Below, in pieces: positions 12,030-22,446 of a DNA stretch of 64,000 bases. A model generated the notes under the pieces. The model had not been told where the DNA came from. It saw only the letters and a program-made list of their open reading frames with translations, and made no database searches. The DNA is from Hemileia vastatrix (taxonomy: Eukaryota > Basidiomycota > Pucciniomycetes > Pucciniales > Zaghouaniaceae). The stretch lies in contig JASXTE010000008.1 in the NCBI GenBank assembly GCA_030280995.1, positions 7,211,001-7,275,000 of the forward strand. Direction: 5' to 3'. The position numbers and the translations under genes are program-made. Every line of letters begins with the position of its first letter. Position 1 is the stretch's first letter.

Positions 12030-12262
12030 GATACCCTTTCCTTAATTCAATAAAATACTGGGGGGGGTATTGCCAAATTTTCATATCAGACTTAAAAAAA
12101 TTTGACTTGAAATTTTGGTGATACCCATCCATTACTTCAATAAAATGTAGGGGGGAGTATTGCCAAAATTTCATATAAGACTTGCAAAATTCTTTACTTG
12201 AAAGAATTTTGGTGATACCCAACCCTTAGTTCAATCAAATGCAGGGGCGGATTGGGAAATTT
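12030..12262. repeat. Internal hairpin repeats of Harb4
   Basis: Three imperfect units of roughly 90 bp. Each has a C-rich arm (gataccc..ccctta), TTCAATAAAATG and a G-rich arm (caggggggggtattgcc) that can pair with the C-rich arm. AATAAA sits in the loop. Equivalent repeats are in H1, Harb3 and Harb5. Confidence 0.75.
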
Positions 12263-12464
12263 TCAAATGTGACTAGAAAAGTTTAACTAAAAAAGAATTT
12301 TGAACATTAAAAAATCTTGAAAATTTTATTTAAAAATGAATTTATAATATTAAAATATGAAAATTCAACTAATGATGGATAGAGTAAAAAAATACAGGAA
12401 ATTAAGATAAAAATTTATGTACAATTAGTTATGAAAAGTTGAAGTGTGAGATAAATAACACAAA

Positions 12465-13908
12465 CTAGTCATTAGCCAATTTCATTAAACATTGAATTTC
12501 CACAACAGGTTTATTAGCTTTAACACATTCTATCAAGAAATCTTTCTTTTTGGAATTTTCTTCACAATCAAGCTTATATTTCATCTGTTCCATTTTTTTA
12601 TGCTGTAATGATTTCTCCTCTTTCTTTGATTTTTCAATACTTAGAGATAACTCAAATTTCTTCTCCTCAAAGTTTTGTGCCCTATCATCCTTCCATAAAG
12701 AAAGTTTGTACTTCCTCACTTCCAAGTCTTGTGCCCTATCATCCTTCTGTAAAGAAAGTTCATACTTCCTCTCGTCCAAGTCTTGTGCCCTATCATCCTT
12801 CTGTGAAGATAGTTCAAACTTCTTCTCTTCCAAATCATGTACCCTGTCATCCCTCCTTAAACAGAGCTCATATTTTTGCTTTTCAAACTTTAGAGTCTCT
12901 TTAGCAACTTTCACTTGTTCTAGAGTGATAAGAAATATTAACAAAAAGTAGAAGAAAATCAGAGTTAAGTATTAAGAGGTTTGGTATCACTTACCAGCAT
13001 CAAATTTCTCCAAAAATTCTTCAATATAATAAAAAGGGGTTTGAGATGAACTATCACTTTTTCTTCATCTTTGAGAGTGGAAATTCAGACCACTTGAAGC
13101 CCTTCACTTTTTGTTCAAGGTCACATTTTCCTCCTCTTCATTTTTGCTGGCTTCTGAATCAGTTGATTGTGGCTCCTGCATTAGTTCTTCAGCCTATTTA
13201 TTAATAAGAAAATGTAAATAAAAAAAGAATTGATAAGATAAAAGAAAAAAAATGTACTTGAGTTAAATCAGGTTGGTTTATATTGCCATAAGGATCTATT
13301 GAAAAGATATCTTGATTTGTGGAAGTTAAATGAGGGGAGGTTTGAGTAGAAGAAGAAGGAGAAAGATTTGTTTCAACATCATGTTCTGAGATAGGATCTT
13401 CACCATCTAACATGTTTGTAGGATTAACATCAGCTTGCTCTCCAAAAATAGAATCCATCTCTTTAAAGTAAGGACATAAAGAATCAAGTTTATCATCTAT
13501 GGATTCAATGCCCTTACTGATATCAAGGTCAGTAATACCAAAACCAGTAGAAGATGAAAGAGTCTTTGCCTTCTTGTACTCAGCTTGATAATGCTTGAAG
13601 CGTTCAGACATCTGTTTTGGTAAAAGATCTATCCTTCCCTTAGTCTTATTCCGTAATTCATTGGCCATTAGAAGATAACCATTAACTTTTGATGCAGGGG
13701 GCTGTCCTACTTTAGTTGCATACTCAGTACCAAAACAAGAATCATAGTTAGATTTAGTTTTTAGCCAGTTGATAAGAATGAGATGATCATCTTTCTTTAG
13801 TTGAACAATTTTGGATTTCTCAGCAGAGGGGGGGAAAGACGGAGTAGTGAGATTTGAAGAACAACTGGGTGATGGCTGCATTTGAGAAGATCTATGATGA
13901 CGAGGCAT
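12465..13908 (-). pseudogene. SANT/Myb-like DNA-binding, coiled-coil protein of Harb4
   Basis: Three exons on the minus strand: about 13908-13258, about 13192-12995, and about 12916-12465, with GT..AG introns. Exon 1 starts MPRHHRSS and holds a SANT/MADF-like domain (KKDDHLILINWLKTKSNYDSCF, KVNGYLLMANELR, LPKQMSERFKHYQAEYKKAK), the kind of partner protein that helps Harbinger transposases bind or enter the nucleus. Exon 3 is a highly charged coiled coil with four 19-residue repeats containing KDDRAQDL, ending with KDFLIECVKANKP. Exon 2 has two in-frame TGA codons (near 13109 and 13064) where the Harb3 copy has Gln and Arg. The family assignment comes from motif resemblance only; function is inferred from Harbinger biology. 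Confidence 0.72.
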
Positions 13909-14348
13909 GTTAAGATAATTAAAGATGAAAAGGAGCAGAAACAAGCAGATGAGATAGCAAGATGAAAAGGAGCGGAAACAAGCAGATGAGAGAGTGAGAT
14001 GAAAAGGAGCACAATCAAATAGATGAAATGGGGAGAAGTTCTGAGCAGATAGAATGAACAGTATGGGATGAGAATGGGAGTGCGCAGCAAGGTAGAAGGC
14101 ATATCCAGAGAGTAGTCCAAGATGTGGTTATGGCAGAAAGTTGTGCAAAATGTGGTTATGACAGAAAGTTATCCAAGATGTGGTTATGAAAAATTGAGTA
14201 GAAAAATGTCAGATAAGAGGTGAACATTGACACGTAAAGTGTCTAATAACCCGATTATTAGCAAAAATAATTGCGGAAGATAATTGGGGTACAAGGATTT
14301 TTATCTGCAATTAATTTAATTGTGGATTGGTCAACATTGATACCCCCT

Positions 14349-14509
14349 ATTATATTAAAGGTATAGATATCTTAGTTTTTATTTGTTATGAAATGCATTC
14401 CGCTCACCAGCGGCCTGATACTATTGCTAGGTTGGTTGCGCTGCTCAATAGTTAAGGCTTGGGATACTGATACCAAGACTCTATTATTATATTAAAGCAT
14501 AAGTCCTTA
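14349..14509. other. Short intergenic stretch with a possible primer-binding site
   Basis: Non-repetitive DNA with higher CpG than its surroundings. On the minus strand, 14476-14467 reads TTGGTATCAG, which resembles the initiator-tRNA primer site of many LTR retrotransposons, and the minisatellite to its right could then be part of a decayed LTR. A 13-bp direct repeat (tattatattaaag) occurs at about 14348-14360 and 14483-14496. No coding sequence recognised. Confidence 0.25.
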
Positions 14510-14740
14510 TAACTCTACCCGGCACGGAAATAATGCATGAGGATGACACTCTACTCAGCTTACGATCTGGGGACGACACTCTACCCGGTACGGAAATAAT
14601 GCACGAGGACGACACTCTACTCGGCTTACGATCTGGGGACGACACTCTACCCGGTACGGAAATAATGCACGAGGACGACACTCTACTCGACTTTGGATCC
14701 GGGGACGACACTCTACCCGGTAGGGAAATAATGCACGAGG
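14510..14740. repeat. CpG-rich 66-bp minisatellite, about 3.5 copies
   Basis: Copies begin at 14525, 14591, 14657 and 14723 (cggaaataatgca), exactly 66 bp apart. Each unit contains two versions of GACGACACTCTACYCG. The unit is a multiple of three and lacks stops in several frames, which produces spurious open frames on both strands. CpG density is far above the rest of the window. Confidence 0.9.
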
Positions 14741-14777
14741 TGAGTAACACATAATGACATTTTTAGATTTTGTGTTA

Positions 14778-14969
14778 CAGCCAAGTCACAAAAGCTTGCG
14801 AAATTTTTGACGAAAAAATAAAAGTTTACCACACAAAAAAATGATTTGCCTATTCAAAAGGAAGTGCCCCCGACCTATCCCTGACCCTTTTGAATAGGCA
14901 AATCATTTTTCAGTCAGAACAACTTTGATTTTTTCTTCAAAATTTCCGCAAGCGTTAATGACTTGGCTG
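14778..14969. mobile_element. Foldback MITE A1, TA-flanked
   Basis: 192 bp, begins CAGCCAAGTCA and ends TGACTTGGCTG, with TA on each side. The inner arms form a long hairpin (AAATGATTTGCCTATTC paired with its complement) around a short GC-rich loop. TA duplication and CAG.. ends suggest a Tc1/mariner-mobilised non-autonomous element. A second copy is at 16050. Confidence 0.85.
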
Positions 14970-15115
14970 TAAAAATATAATAATATTAATATAATAGATA
15001 AGTTGTCCGAAGGAGACAACTGAGAAAACAGCTAAAAAGCTGACAAGAGCCAGAAAAATATGAAAGACATTTAGCAAACAGTTTGAATTAAAGTAAATGA
15101 TAATAAGAGCTTGTA

Positions 15116-15977
15116 CAGTGGCCGGACAATAATTTCCACCTGTTTTTTTTTCCTCATAAATCCCTTAATATTCACTCTACAGACATGAGCTTGTACATTT
15201 CTAACTCATACGACCATGTAGAATAGGACTGTCACAAAATAAACTCAGCCGGACACCGATTCGTAGAAAGATTACATTTTTTAAAAAAACATCATTCTTG
15301 AAATCGACAACGAGCAAGTTGACAAGTCTATCCTTTTCCTTAATGAAAGGGATGAGGTTGGTATGAGCGTTGAGCAAAAAAGATTGGTGAAAAGTGGACA
15401 AAATTGAGCAAAAAAAGCATCACCAAGATGTAGCTTTACTGTTTGCTTCCCTGGCAACTTGCACCTTTGAAAGCAAAGATGCAATCAAGTTTCCGAAATA
15501 TGGTCGGAAAATCCATTCCAAGCCTATTTAAAGGCATTAAACATAGCAGGAACTGTCATTGGGTGATAAAATTACAAAACTATATTTTTGAGGTGTTTTC
15601 ATGTGTTTGCAACAAGGCTTGAATAATGTGATTGGATTGTGCCAGGAGCACAGATTGTGTTTTAATTGGAATAGTATGTAGATGGTTTAACTATTGCGAT
15701 CTTCCTTTCATGGATGAGATGTCGTTTGCGAGCTGAGGACCCTGTCGTAGTTTGAGTGAAAAGCGGAAAAAAAGGTAAATATTGGATAAGAGATTAATGA
15801 GTCAGTTTGGCAAGAAAAGAGAAAGAAAGGACAAATTACCAAAATGTGAAAGGTAAATCATAAAATTAGTATGATCTTGAGGCGTGAGTAGCGATGGTGG
15901 TGGTGTTAGGAAGAAAAAAAAAAGGCCGATAACCTGGATTATGCATGCACCGGGTGAAAATTTCTGTCCGGCCACTG
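15116..15977. mobile_element. Tc1/mariner-like non-autonomous element, 862 bp
   Basis: Ends CAGTGGCCGGACA and TGTCCGGCCACTG are perfect inverted repeats, with further similarity inside (AATTTCCACC versus CACC..AAAATTT), flanked by TA on both sides. CAGTGGC ends and the TA target are typical of Tc1/mariner or pogo elements. The interior holds no recognisable transposase; short minus-strand frames near 15201-15484 do not resemble known domains. Confidence 0.75.
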
Positions 15978-16049
15978 TATAATCGTCTGTTAAATTAGCA
16001 GATTTTCTCGTTCACTATCTTCCGATCTACCCAATAAAAAAATCTGTTA

Positions 16050-16241
16050 CAGCTAAGTCATAAAAGCTAGCGGAATTTTAGAAGAAAAAATAAAAGTTGT
16101 TCTCACCAAAAAATGATTTGCCTATTCAAAAGGGTTGGGGAAAGGGCGGGGGTACTTCCTTTTGAATAGGCAAATCATATTTTCGTGGTCGAAACGCTAA
16201 TTTTTTCGTCGAAAATTCCGCTAGATTTTGTGACTTGGCTG
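16050..16241. mobile_element. Foldback MITE A2, TA-flanked
   Basis: Second copy of the MITE at 14778: same 192-bp length, same hairpin arms and ends (CAGCTAAGTCA / TGACTTGGCTG), flanked by TA. The two copies differ most in the loop. Confidence 0.85.
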
Positions 16242-16295
16242 TATGATAAATGATGCTTTGAAAATCTAATGAAGTGGCGCTAACTACTTACCACT

Positions 16296-16600
16296 CATAA
16301 AGTCAAATATACTACACCAGGAAAATATATGAAGGAATTGTTTTGGCATTTTGATAATTTACGAGAAAAGATATGAATGATAAATTTAAATGTGGGAATG
16401 GGAAAGATTAAGAAATATAAACAAATAAGACTAAATATCTACTTGAATTTCCTTAAATTATATACCGATTGAAAAAATATTTCGTTTTATTAGTGATGGG
16501 TTGACGTCATAAGTTGGCGTTGATTGTATGTAAGTGAATGATCTAAACTTTTGATCGATCTAAAGTGACAGCTATTCAATGGTGATGATAAGTTTTTGAT
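16296..16600. repeat. Diverged direct duplication, copy 1
   Basis: About 300 bp that recurs in the same orientation at 17578-17856. Shared landmarks include gactaaatatctacttgaat, gttgattgtatgtaa-like and actattcaatggtgat. This copy keeps CpG sites that are changed in copy 2. No coding potential recognised. Confidence 0.7.
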
Positions 16601-16609
16601 TTTCATCTA

Positions 16610-16771
16610 CAGCTAAATCGAAAAAGGTTTGTGCAGCTTTTCATAATTTTGCTCAACTTACCCAGCATTTTTGGCGGGTGAGAGGCTGGCGAAATGAAAA
16701 TATGAGGGAAAATGTTGGGCAAGTCGCGCAACTTTTTTGGGAAGCTGCACAAAGCTTTTTCAATTTAGCTG
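16610..16771. mobile_element. Foldback MITE B, TA-flanked
   Basis: 162 bp beginning CAGCTAAATCGAAAAAGG and ending with the complement (CTTTTTCAATTTAGCTG), TA on both sides. Arms pair over most of the length (TTTGTGCAGCTT with AAGCTGCACAAA). The ends are related to MITEs A1 and A2 but the interior differs. Confidence 0.78.
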
Positions 16772-17577
16772 TATATAAAGGTATTGGTTTTGCAAATGAT
16801 GTCCCTCTGATTCAGGTTCAACTCAGAAATCTGAAAAAGACGTCCATTTAGTATTTGCAGGTACCTTTAAAAATCATCATCTTCATGATGATCATACCAG
16901 ATGTGTGTAGATACATTCTGAAATATTTATTCCTGTAGACACATCCTTTTTATCCGAAACTTCAATATGGTTTTCTTTGGATCACTCAAATCTGTCACTG
17001 TCAGTTCACATCTTTATTTTTTTATTTTATATTTTTTGGGACACGAGTTTCGAGTCTTTCTCATACACTTATACTTTTGAATTTCATTTTATAGATTTTT
17101 CTTTTATACTTGATGGGTTTGCTTAATAAAGGTTCGCCTAAGGCTGGTGAAGAGCCTACGCAATGGTGAGTTTTATATTATTTGAGAGATCACATAAGAC
17201 GGAGTCACTGACATTTTTGCGAGAACTCTACTTAAGGCCGGTTCCCCCTTGTAATTTGCCAATATGTCACAATGACGAGTAAATAGATTTAGCTCGCTTT
17301 ACAACCCCCATTTTTTCAAACTTTGAAGTGTCTTTTTGACCACTCGAAGTTTTTATTTTACTTTGTTTTGATAAGTCTATCAAGGGAATCAAAATTATGT
17401 TTTTATTGTTTATTAGCCTGAATGGAGGATATTCATTTTCATGGCTTTTTATATGCATATATAAATTTATATTATCTATTATCTTTGCTACTGTTTGTCT
17501 GACTTTTTGGTAGTATCATCATAGATGATATGATGTAGTTTGACTTCTCCTAGTCTGGTGATTCTAAACTGAAAATC
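16772..17577. other. Intergenic stretch without recognised gene
   Basis: About 0.8 kb between MITE B and the second duplication copy. Short frames only, no splice-linked coding pattern, RNA gene or repeat recognised. Confidence 0.5.
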
Positions 17578-17856
17578 TACTACAGAAGAAGATATATGAA
17601 ATGAAAACCTTGGTATTTTTTTTATTCTTGAGAGAAAATAAATCAATGATAAGTTTTAATGTGAGAATGGAAAAAATTAAGAAATACAATAAAAGAAAGA
17701 CTAAATATCTACTTGAATTTTCTTGAATTATATACTGATTCAAAAAAATTTGCACTTGATTGATAATGACTTAATCTTGTAAGTTGATGTTAATTGTATG
17801 TAAATAAATGATCTTAACTTTCAATCAATCTAAAGTAACAACTATTCAATGGTGAT
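17578..17856. repeat. Diverged direct duplication, copy 2
   Basis: Copy of 16296-16600, ending exactly at the LTR2 end that begins at 17857. Several CpG sites of copy 1 read TG or CA here. Confidence 0.7.
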
Positions 17857-18937
17857 TGTCAAGGGGTGCTTTTGGTCTAGAAGATTTTTTGGTGGTCCAA
17901 AGGCAATGAAAGGTGAAGAAAGGCTCAAAATATTCAAGATAGGTACATATTTATTTCTTTATATATTATTACTCAATAAAAAGGTAAAAAGATTATTATT
18001 ATTATTACTTTAAAGACTTAAAAATACACAGTTGTAAATACTAAGGTAGTAACAGTAGTAATAGATTGGGTTTGTGTATATAAAATATATTTGTAAAGTA
18101 AGAATGAGATGATTGAAAACAGCCAGATTGAGAGGCCTTATATAGGCAAAAAGGAGAGAACCTACAGAACCACAATTCTATATACATGAGTATCAGAGAA
18201 AGAACAATTTTACAGATACAAATTTCCAATCATTAAAGTTGTTCTATAAATAATATACTCATATACAGTATTTTTCAACGGGTCCTAATGGACTAGAAGA
18301 TTTTACAGCGGTCCAAACAGCGGTGAAGGTGGATAACTCAAGGATTTAAATCAAGGTACATATATTTTATCTCATATGATTTATTACTCAATTAGAAGGT
18401 AAGGTAATAATTTTATTATTACTTATAAAGACTTGATTTATGCAAATGTAAATACTAAATCAGTACTGGTATTAATAGGACGTATGTTGATTGTATATGA
18501 TAAAAAGTAAGTTAGTAAAAGAATGAAGAAAACAGCACAAAATGGAAGGCCTTTTATAGGCAAAAAGGAGAGAGAGCACATGGAGTTAAGAATCCTACAT
18601 ACAGGAATGTGAGAGGGAAACTTTCCAAAATAAGAAATAGCAAATGACAAAAGTGTGCTATAAAGATGTGTCAATAAAATATTTTTTACTATATATCAAA
18701 TTATTTGATATATTTTAGAGTTTACTTTAAATGTCACACTTAGCATAAAAATAATTTGAATTAATTTTTTGTATAAATAGAACTTTAAATTTTTAAATGA
18801 AAGAATTTGAATTCTTAAAATTTAGTATTAATATAATTTTATTTCTCTTCCAACCAGAAATTTAGCACGGTGTTAGGGAATAAAAATATAAGGGACAATT
18901 AATATTAATTTTAAATATTCTACTAAATTTACTTATT
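17857..18937 (-). repeat. LTR2 part of G6 with a duplicated end
   Basis: Minus-strand LTR2. The terminal 416 bp is present twice in tandem: one copy starts with TGTCAAGGGG at 17857, the second with TTTCAACGGG at about 18273. Each has a TATA-like block (ccttatataggca near 18135; the later one is cctttTATAGGC). The LTR stops at 18937, where a Harbinger end begins, and continues at 48873-49014. The join regenerates a sensible LTR2 sequence with a 3-bp duplication (ATT/AAT), so both pieces were one LTR. Confidence 0.78.
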
Positions 18938-19360
18938 AGGGGGTATCAAATTTGTCCGATCCGCAATCAGGGATCTGGAATATTTTTCCCCAGGATCAGA
19001 CATTATTAATTGTGGAAAATTCTTATCCACCAGCCCTGGGGCTAGTGGATAAGGAATCCACAATAATGCATTATCCCGCCTCTTATACCCCAATTTCCAT
19101 TCCTAATTCCTTATCCCAAACTCATCACATCCATGATTGATTTGTAAGCAAGTCAAATAACTTATATTTTCTGATGCCATCCTTAAGTCTTTCCTCACTC
19201 TATGCTACTTAATTTTGGTGGAAAACACTTGAAGTATATTTCTATCTACATACCCCAACTGTGCATTTGGTGGTGATTTCCCACTTCCCTCATCACATAA
19301 GCCTTCCACCAACAACTATGAAACAACTCTCTACTAGGCAGATACTTCACTCAACTATGA
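18938..19360 (+). mobile_element. Harb3 left end
   Basis: Begins AGGGGGTATCAAATTTGTCC, matching the right end at 48872 read on the opposite strand over about 25 of 30 positions. A large subterminal palindrome follows at about 18996-19064 (ATTGTGGA..CTTATCCAC / GTGGATAAGGAAT-CCACAAT). No transposase start is visible in this piece, so sequence was lost where the retrotransposons joined at 19361. Confidence 0.72.
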
Positions 19361-20119
19361 CATGGCATCCACTTCAAGCAGTTTCAACACCCAGACCTCC
19401 AGTAAGGACCCTCCATCACAATTAAGGATACCACAGACCCATACCATAAATGGAATAAACAGATAAAAGCAGATACCATAGAGAAACAGGTAAATAACTC
19501 ATCCAAAGAGTATAAAATGAAACCCAAAGCATATAAAGGAACCAAATTAAATTTCCAAGCCCCCAGTAACATCCCCAAGCATCCATATTAACCCAGAAAT
19601 GACCTCTCAACACATAAATCCGTGAATATCCATTCAAGGAAACACATTAAGTTGTCCAAACTGAGTACATGCGCCTAGAATAGATGTATATGCTTCTGTT
19701 GGCATTGTTAATCCACTGAATACGTCCATATGACCTAAAATAAGCAGAAAAACAAAGTTTATAGGCTATTAAGAGGCTAAAAACCCACTTATAGACCTAA
19801 ATATACATAATATACTGCATATTTCACTAAATATGAGATTTATGTATACATATAAGCTTATGTATGTCAATAATTACTTAATATCACTTAAGATAAATAT
19901 ATTATGACTCCATTAACACCTTAATAAGTATTATTTGGCTATGGATAAGCTATTTAAACTACTATAAGTTATATAATAGTGTAATAATTATATATATATG
20001 TATTATAAACATATATATAAGTGTTTTAACCTTATTTTTAAGATATAAGCTTAATGTATTTAAGTTTATCTTATTTTAAACATAAGAAATACTCAGTCAT
20101 TGAGATACCTAGGCTGACA
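19361..20119 (-). repeat. LTR1, truncated 3' LTR of G3
   Basis: Starts (minus strand) TGTCAGCCTAGGTATC at 20119 after the polypurine tract ggatgaggag-like and matches LTR1 until about 19361, where it joins Harb3 sequence. About 420 bp of the LTR end is missing. Confidence 0.85.
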
Positions 20120-20235
20120 CTCCCTCATCCAAAAAAAACAATAAAAAATGTTAAGACATTTTAATTAAAAGTAAGGAGTGAATAGAAAAATAATTTTTTT
20201 AAATTTTCTATAATACTTATACTGAATAAACAGTA

Positions 20236-22171
20236 TTATTTTAATTTAATTTTTTTCAAGTGGTTTTTAAGATCAGAGATTTCATTTTCTGGAATACACT
20301 GGTCATATTCACTTGATTTATTTTTTAATCTTAATAGATACTCAACTCCCTTTTCTTTAGTAAGGTGTCTCTTTTTAAGTATCTTTTCAATTCCTGCTTT
20401 TTCAACTATTTCTTCAGGTTTCTGTTTATCCCTTCCTGATCTTCTTGGAAATAGAGAAGTATCATTAGAATGGTATGGTTTTATAAGAGAAATAGGAAAT
20501 ACTGTATGTTTTCTATCATATGGTGCATATAGAATAACCTCAACAGCATTGTTACCAACCATCTTTTTAACTAAAAATGGTCCAATGAATGTATCCTTCA
20601 ATTTAACATTACCATTTAAATTGAAATGTAGTGTAGAAATAAGGACTTCATCACCCTCTTTGAACATTTGTTCTTTATGGCTTTATCCCATCTTTTCTTC
20701 TCATACTCAAAAACCTTATTTATACATTCTTGAGCATGTTTTTAGCATAATTCTTGCATCTGATGAAAAGACTTAGTACCTGGATGGATATCCAATCTAG
20801 GTAATTTATTAAGAGTTTTAGCAGAGGTATTAGGTACATAACCCAACCATAACTCAAATGGCTTTTTGCCAGTGACAGAATGTACTGTACTATTGTATGA
20901 AAATTCTAAACCTGGGATAAGGGTTACCCAATCATGCATGAATTTGTCATTGTCTTTCAAGTTAAGACCGGAAGCACAATATCTTCTTATCATATCTTCT
21001 TAAGTTTGTATCATTCTTTCTGCTAGCCCATCAGTTTGTGGATGGTGTGCTGTAGAAAGTTTTAACTGACACCCTGAAACATCCATAATTGATGTCCAGA
21101 ACTCAGAAGTAAATTTAGGATCTCTTTCTGAGACTATTGCTTTGTGAAAACCTGCTATATTTAACATTTGTGTCCACCATAAAAAATCTAATTCTTTTGC
21201 AGAAACCTCTTTGTGGGTAGGAATAAATTTACACAATTTTGTATATCTATCTACAATTACCCAGCAGGAGTTATAACTCTTATGCCCTGATATTGAAAAA
21301 CCTGTTACAAAGTCCATGTTAATTATTTCACTAGAGCTTTTGGTTACTCAATTTTTTGTAATAAAACAGCTCTTTTGCCTGTTAATCTTTTAGATTTTTG
21401 ACAAGAATCACACATCTCAACATATTTTTGAACATCCTCAGACATGTTAATCCACCAAGCTGTGTTTTTTACTCTGGTTAATGTTTTATGGTAGTCAAAA
21501 TGACCTGCTAAGATATCATCATGACATATACTTAAAATTAACTCCTTCATTGAAAGGGAAATCACAATTACATTACTTAATTTCTTCCTGTAATATATAA
21601 AACCATCCTCAATAGAAAATTTTACTTATTCTAATGCCTCTTTATACTTATTTGGTAATGTTTTTATTAAAACATTCATTGAAGTATTAGATGGATCATT
21701 TAATATTGTAGTGAGTTTACTCAAGTCTGGATCTGAAGCATACATGTCAAGAATTGATTGCATAAATTCATCCTCAAGATCTACAATATAAATTACACAA
21801 ATATTAATAACCTCTGACTCATGAAAATAAGCAGGATTATCATCATTTTTAGGAAGAGGTACTCTAGATAACATATCTACTTTAGAGTTTAAGGTTCCTG
21901 CTTTATGTGTAATAGTCATCCATCCTCTGTATTCTTGTACAACTAATTGCCATCTAAACATGTGTCTATTAGGAGTTTTCATGTTTAAGAGTGACTTAAC
22001 TGCACTACAGTCAGTTATTAACTCAAATTTTTGCTCTTCAAGTTAATAATGTAGCTTCTCAAGAGCCAATAATACTGCCAAACATTCAATTTGAGTAGCA
22101 CCATATTTCAATTTAATACTTCTTAGAGTATGTGAAATATAGCAAATTACTACTTCTGAAATTTTTCCTTC
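20236..22171 (-). pseudogene. G3 RNase H-integrase-chromodomain tail, broken
   Basis: Continuation of pol after the H1 insertion. In coding order: RNase H C-terminal half (EGKISEVVICYISHTL, ATQIECLAVLLALEKLHY, then the connection and Asp-containing DMLSRVPLP), integrase HHCC (CHDDILAGHFDYHKTL... CDSCQKSK), core Asp in MDFVTGFSI, SERDPKF in place of the usual SDRDPKF near 21117-21125 (second catalytic Asp region altered but DP kept), Glu in the TLEDMIRRY region which carries a stop near 21000, and a chromodomain-like tail (IEKILKKRHLTKEKG) ending at 20236. Several stops and frameshifts. Inactive. Confidence 0.82.
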
Positions 22172-22446
22172 AATAGGGGGTGTCAGTTCTGGCAAATCTG
22201 CACTTAAATAAGTGCGGATTTCCAAAACACACTAGCCCCAATACTGGTGGATCTCAAAATGAAATAAGTCACTTATTTCTCTCAAATCTGCACTTTCTCA
22301 AACAAAAGTGCTGATTTCACCATCAAGTCCCATTTCACTGATTTGTCAGCATCATCCCATTCATATGCAGCACTCCGCAGCATAACACTTCATAACTCAA
22401 AACATTGTACATCACTTACATCTTCATATCATATCATATAAGAGTT

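Larger units (their letters stand above)
12030..14348 (+). mobile_element. Harb4: right half of a PIF/Harbinger transposon
   Basis: Right terminal repeat ends at 14348 (on the minus strand AGGGGGTATCAATGTTGACC), matching the ends of Harb3 at 18938 and 48872. Contents match the right half of Harb3: internal hairpin repeats, then the minus-strand SANT/coiled-coil gene. The left half, with the transposase, is missing; G2 ends exactly at 12029, so the left half probably lies beyond the retrotransposons to the left of the window. The three bases after the end are ATT. Confidence 0.8.

Noticed and set aside
12550..12951. Ser/Cys-rich + strand frames of 98-133 codons
   Set aside because: Antisense to the coiled-coil repeats of the minus-strand partner gene.
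14487..14754. Open frames of 65-87 codons on both strands
   Set aside because: They follow from a stop-free 66-bp repeat and exist in three frames at once; no evidence for a protein.
16772..17577. Possible host gene between the duplication copies
   Set aside because: Only short minus-strand frames without conserved motifs or splice-compatible extension.
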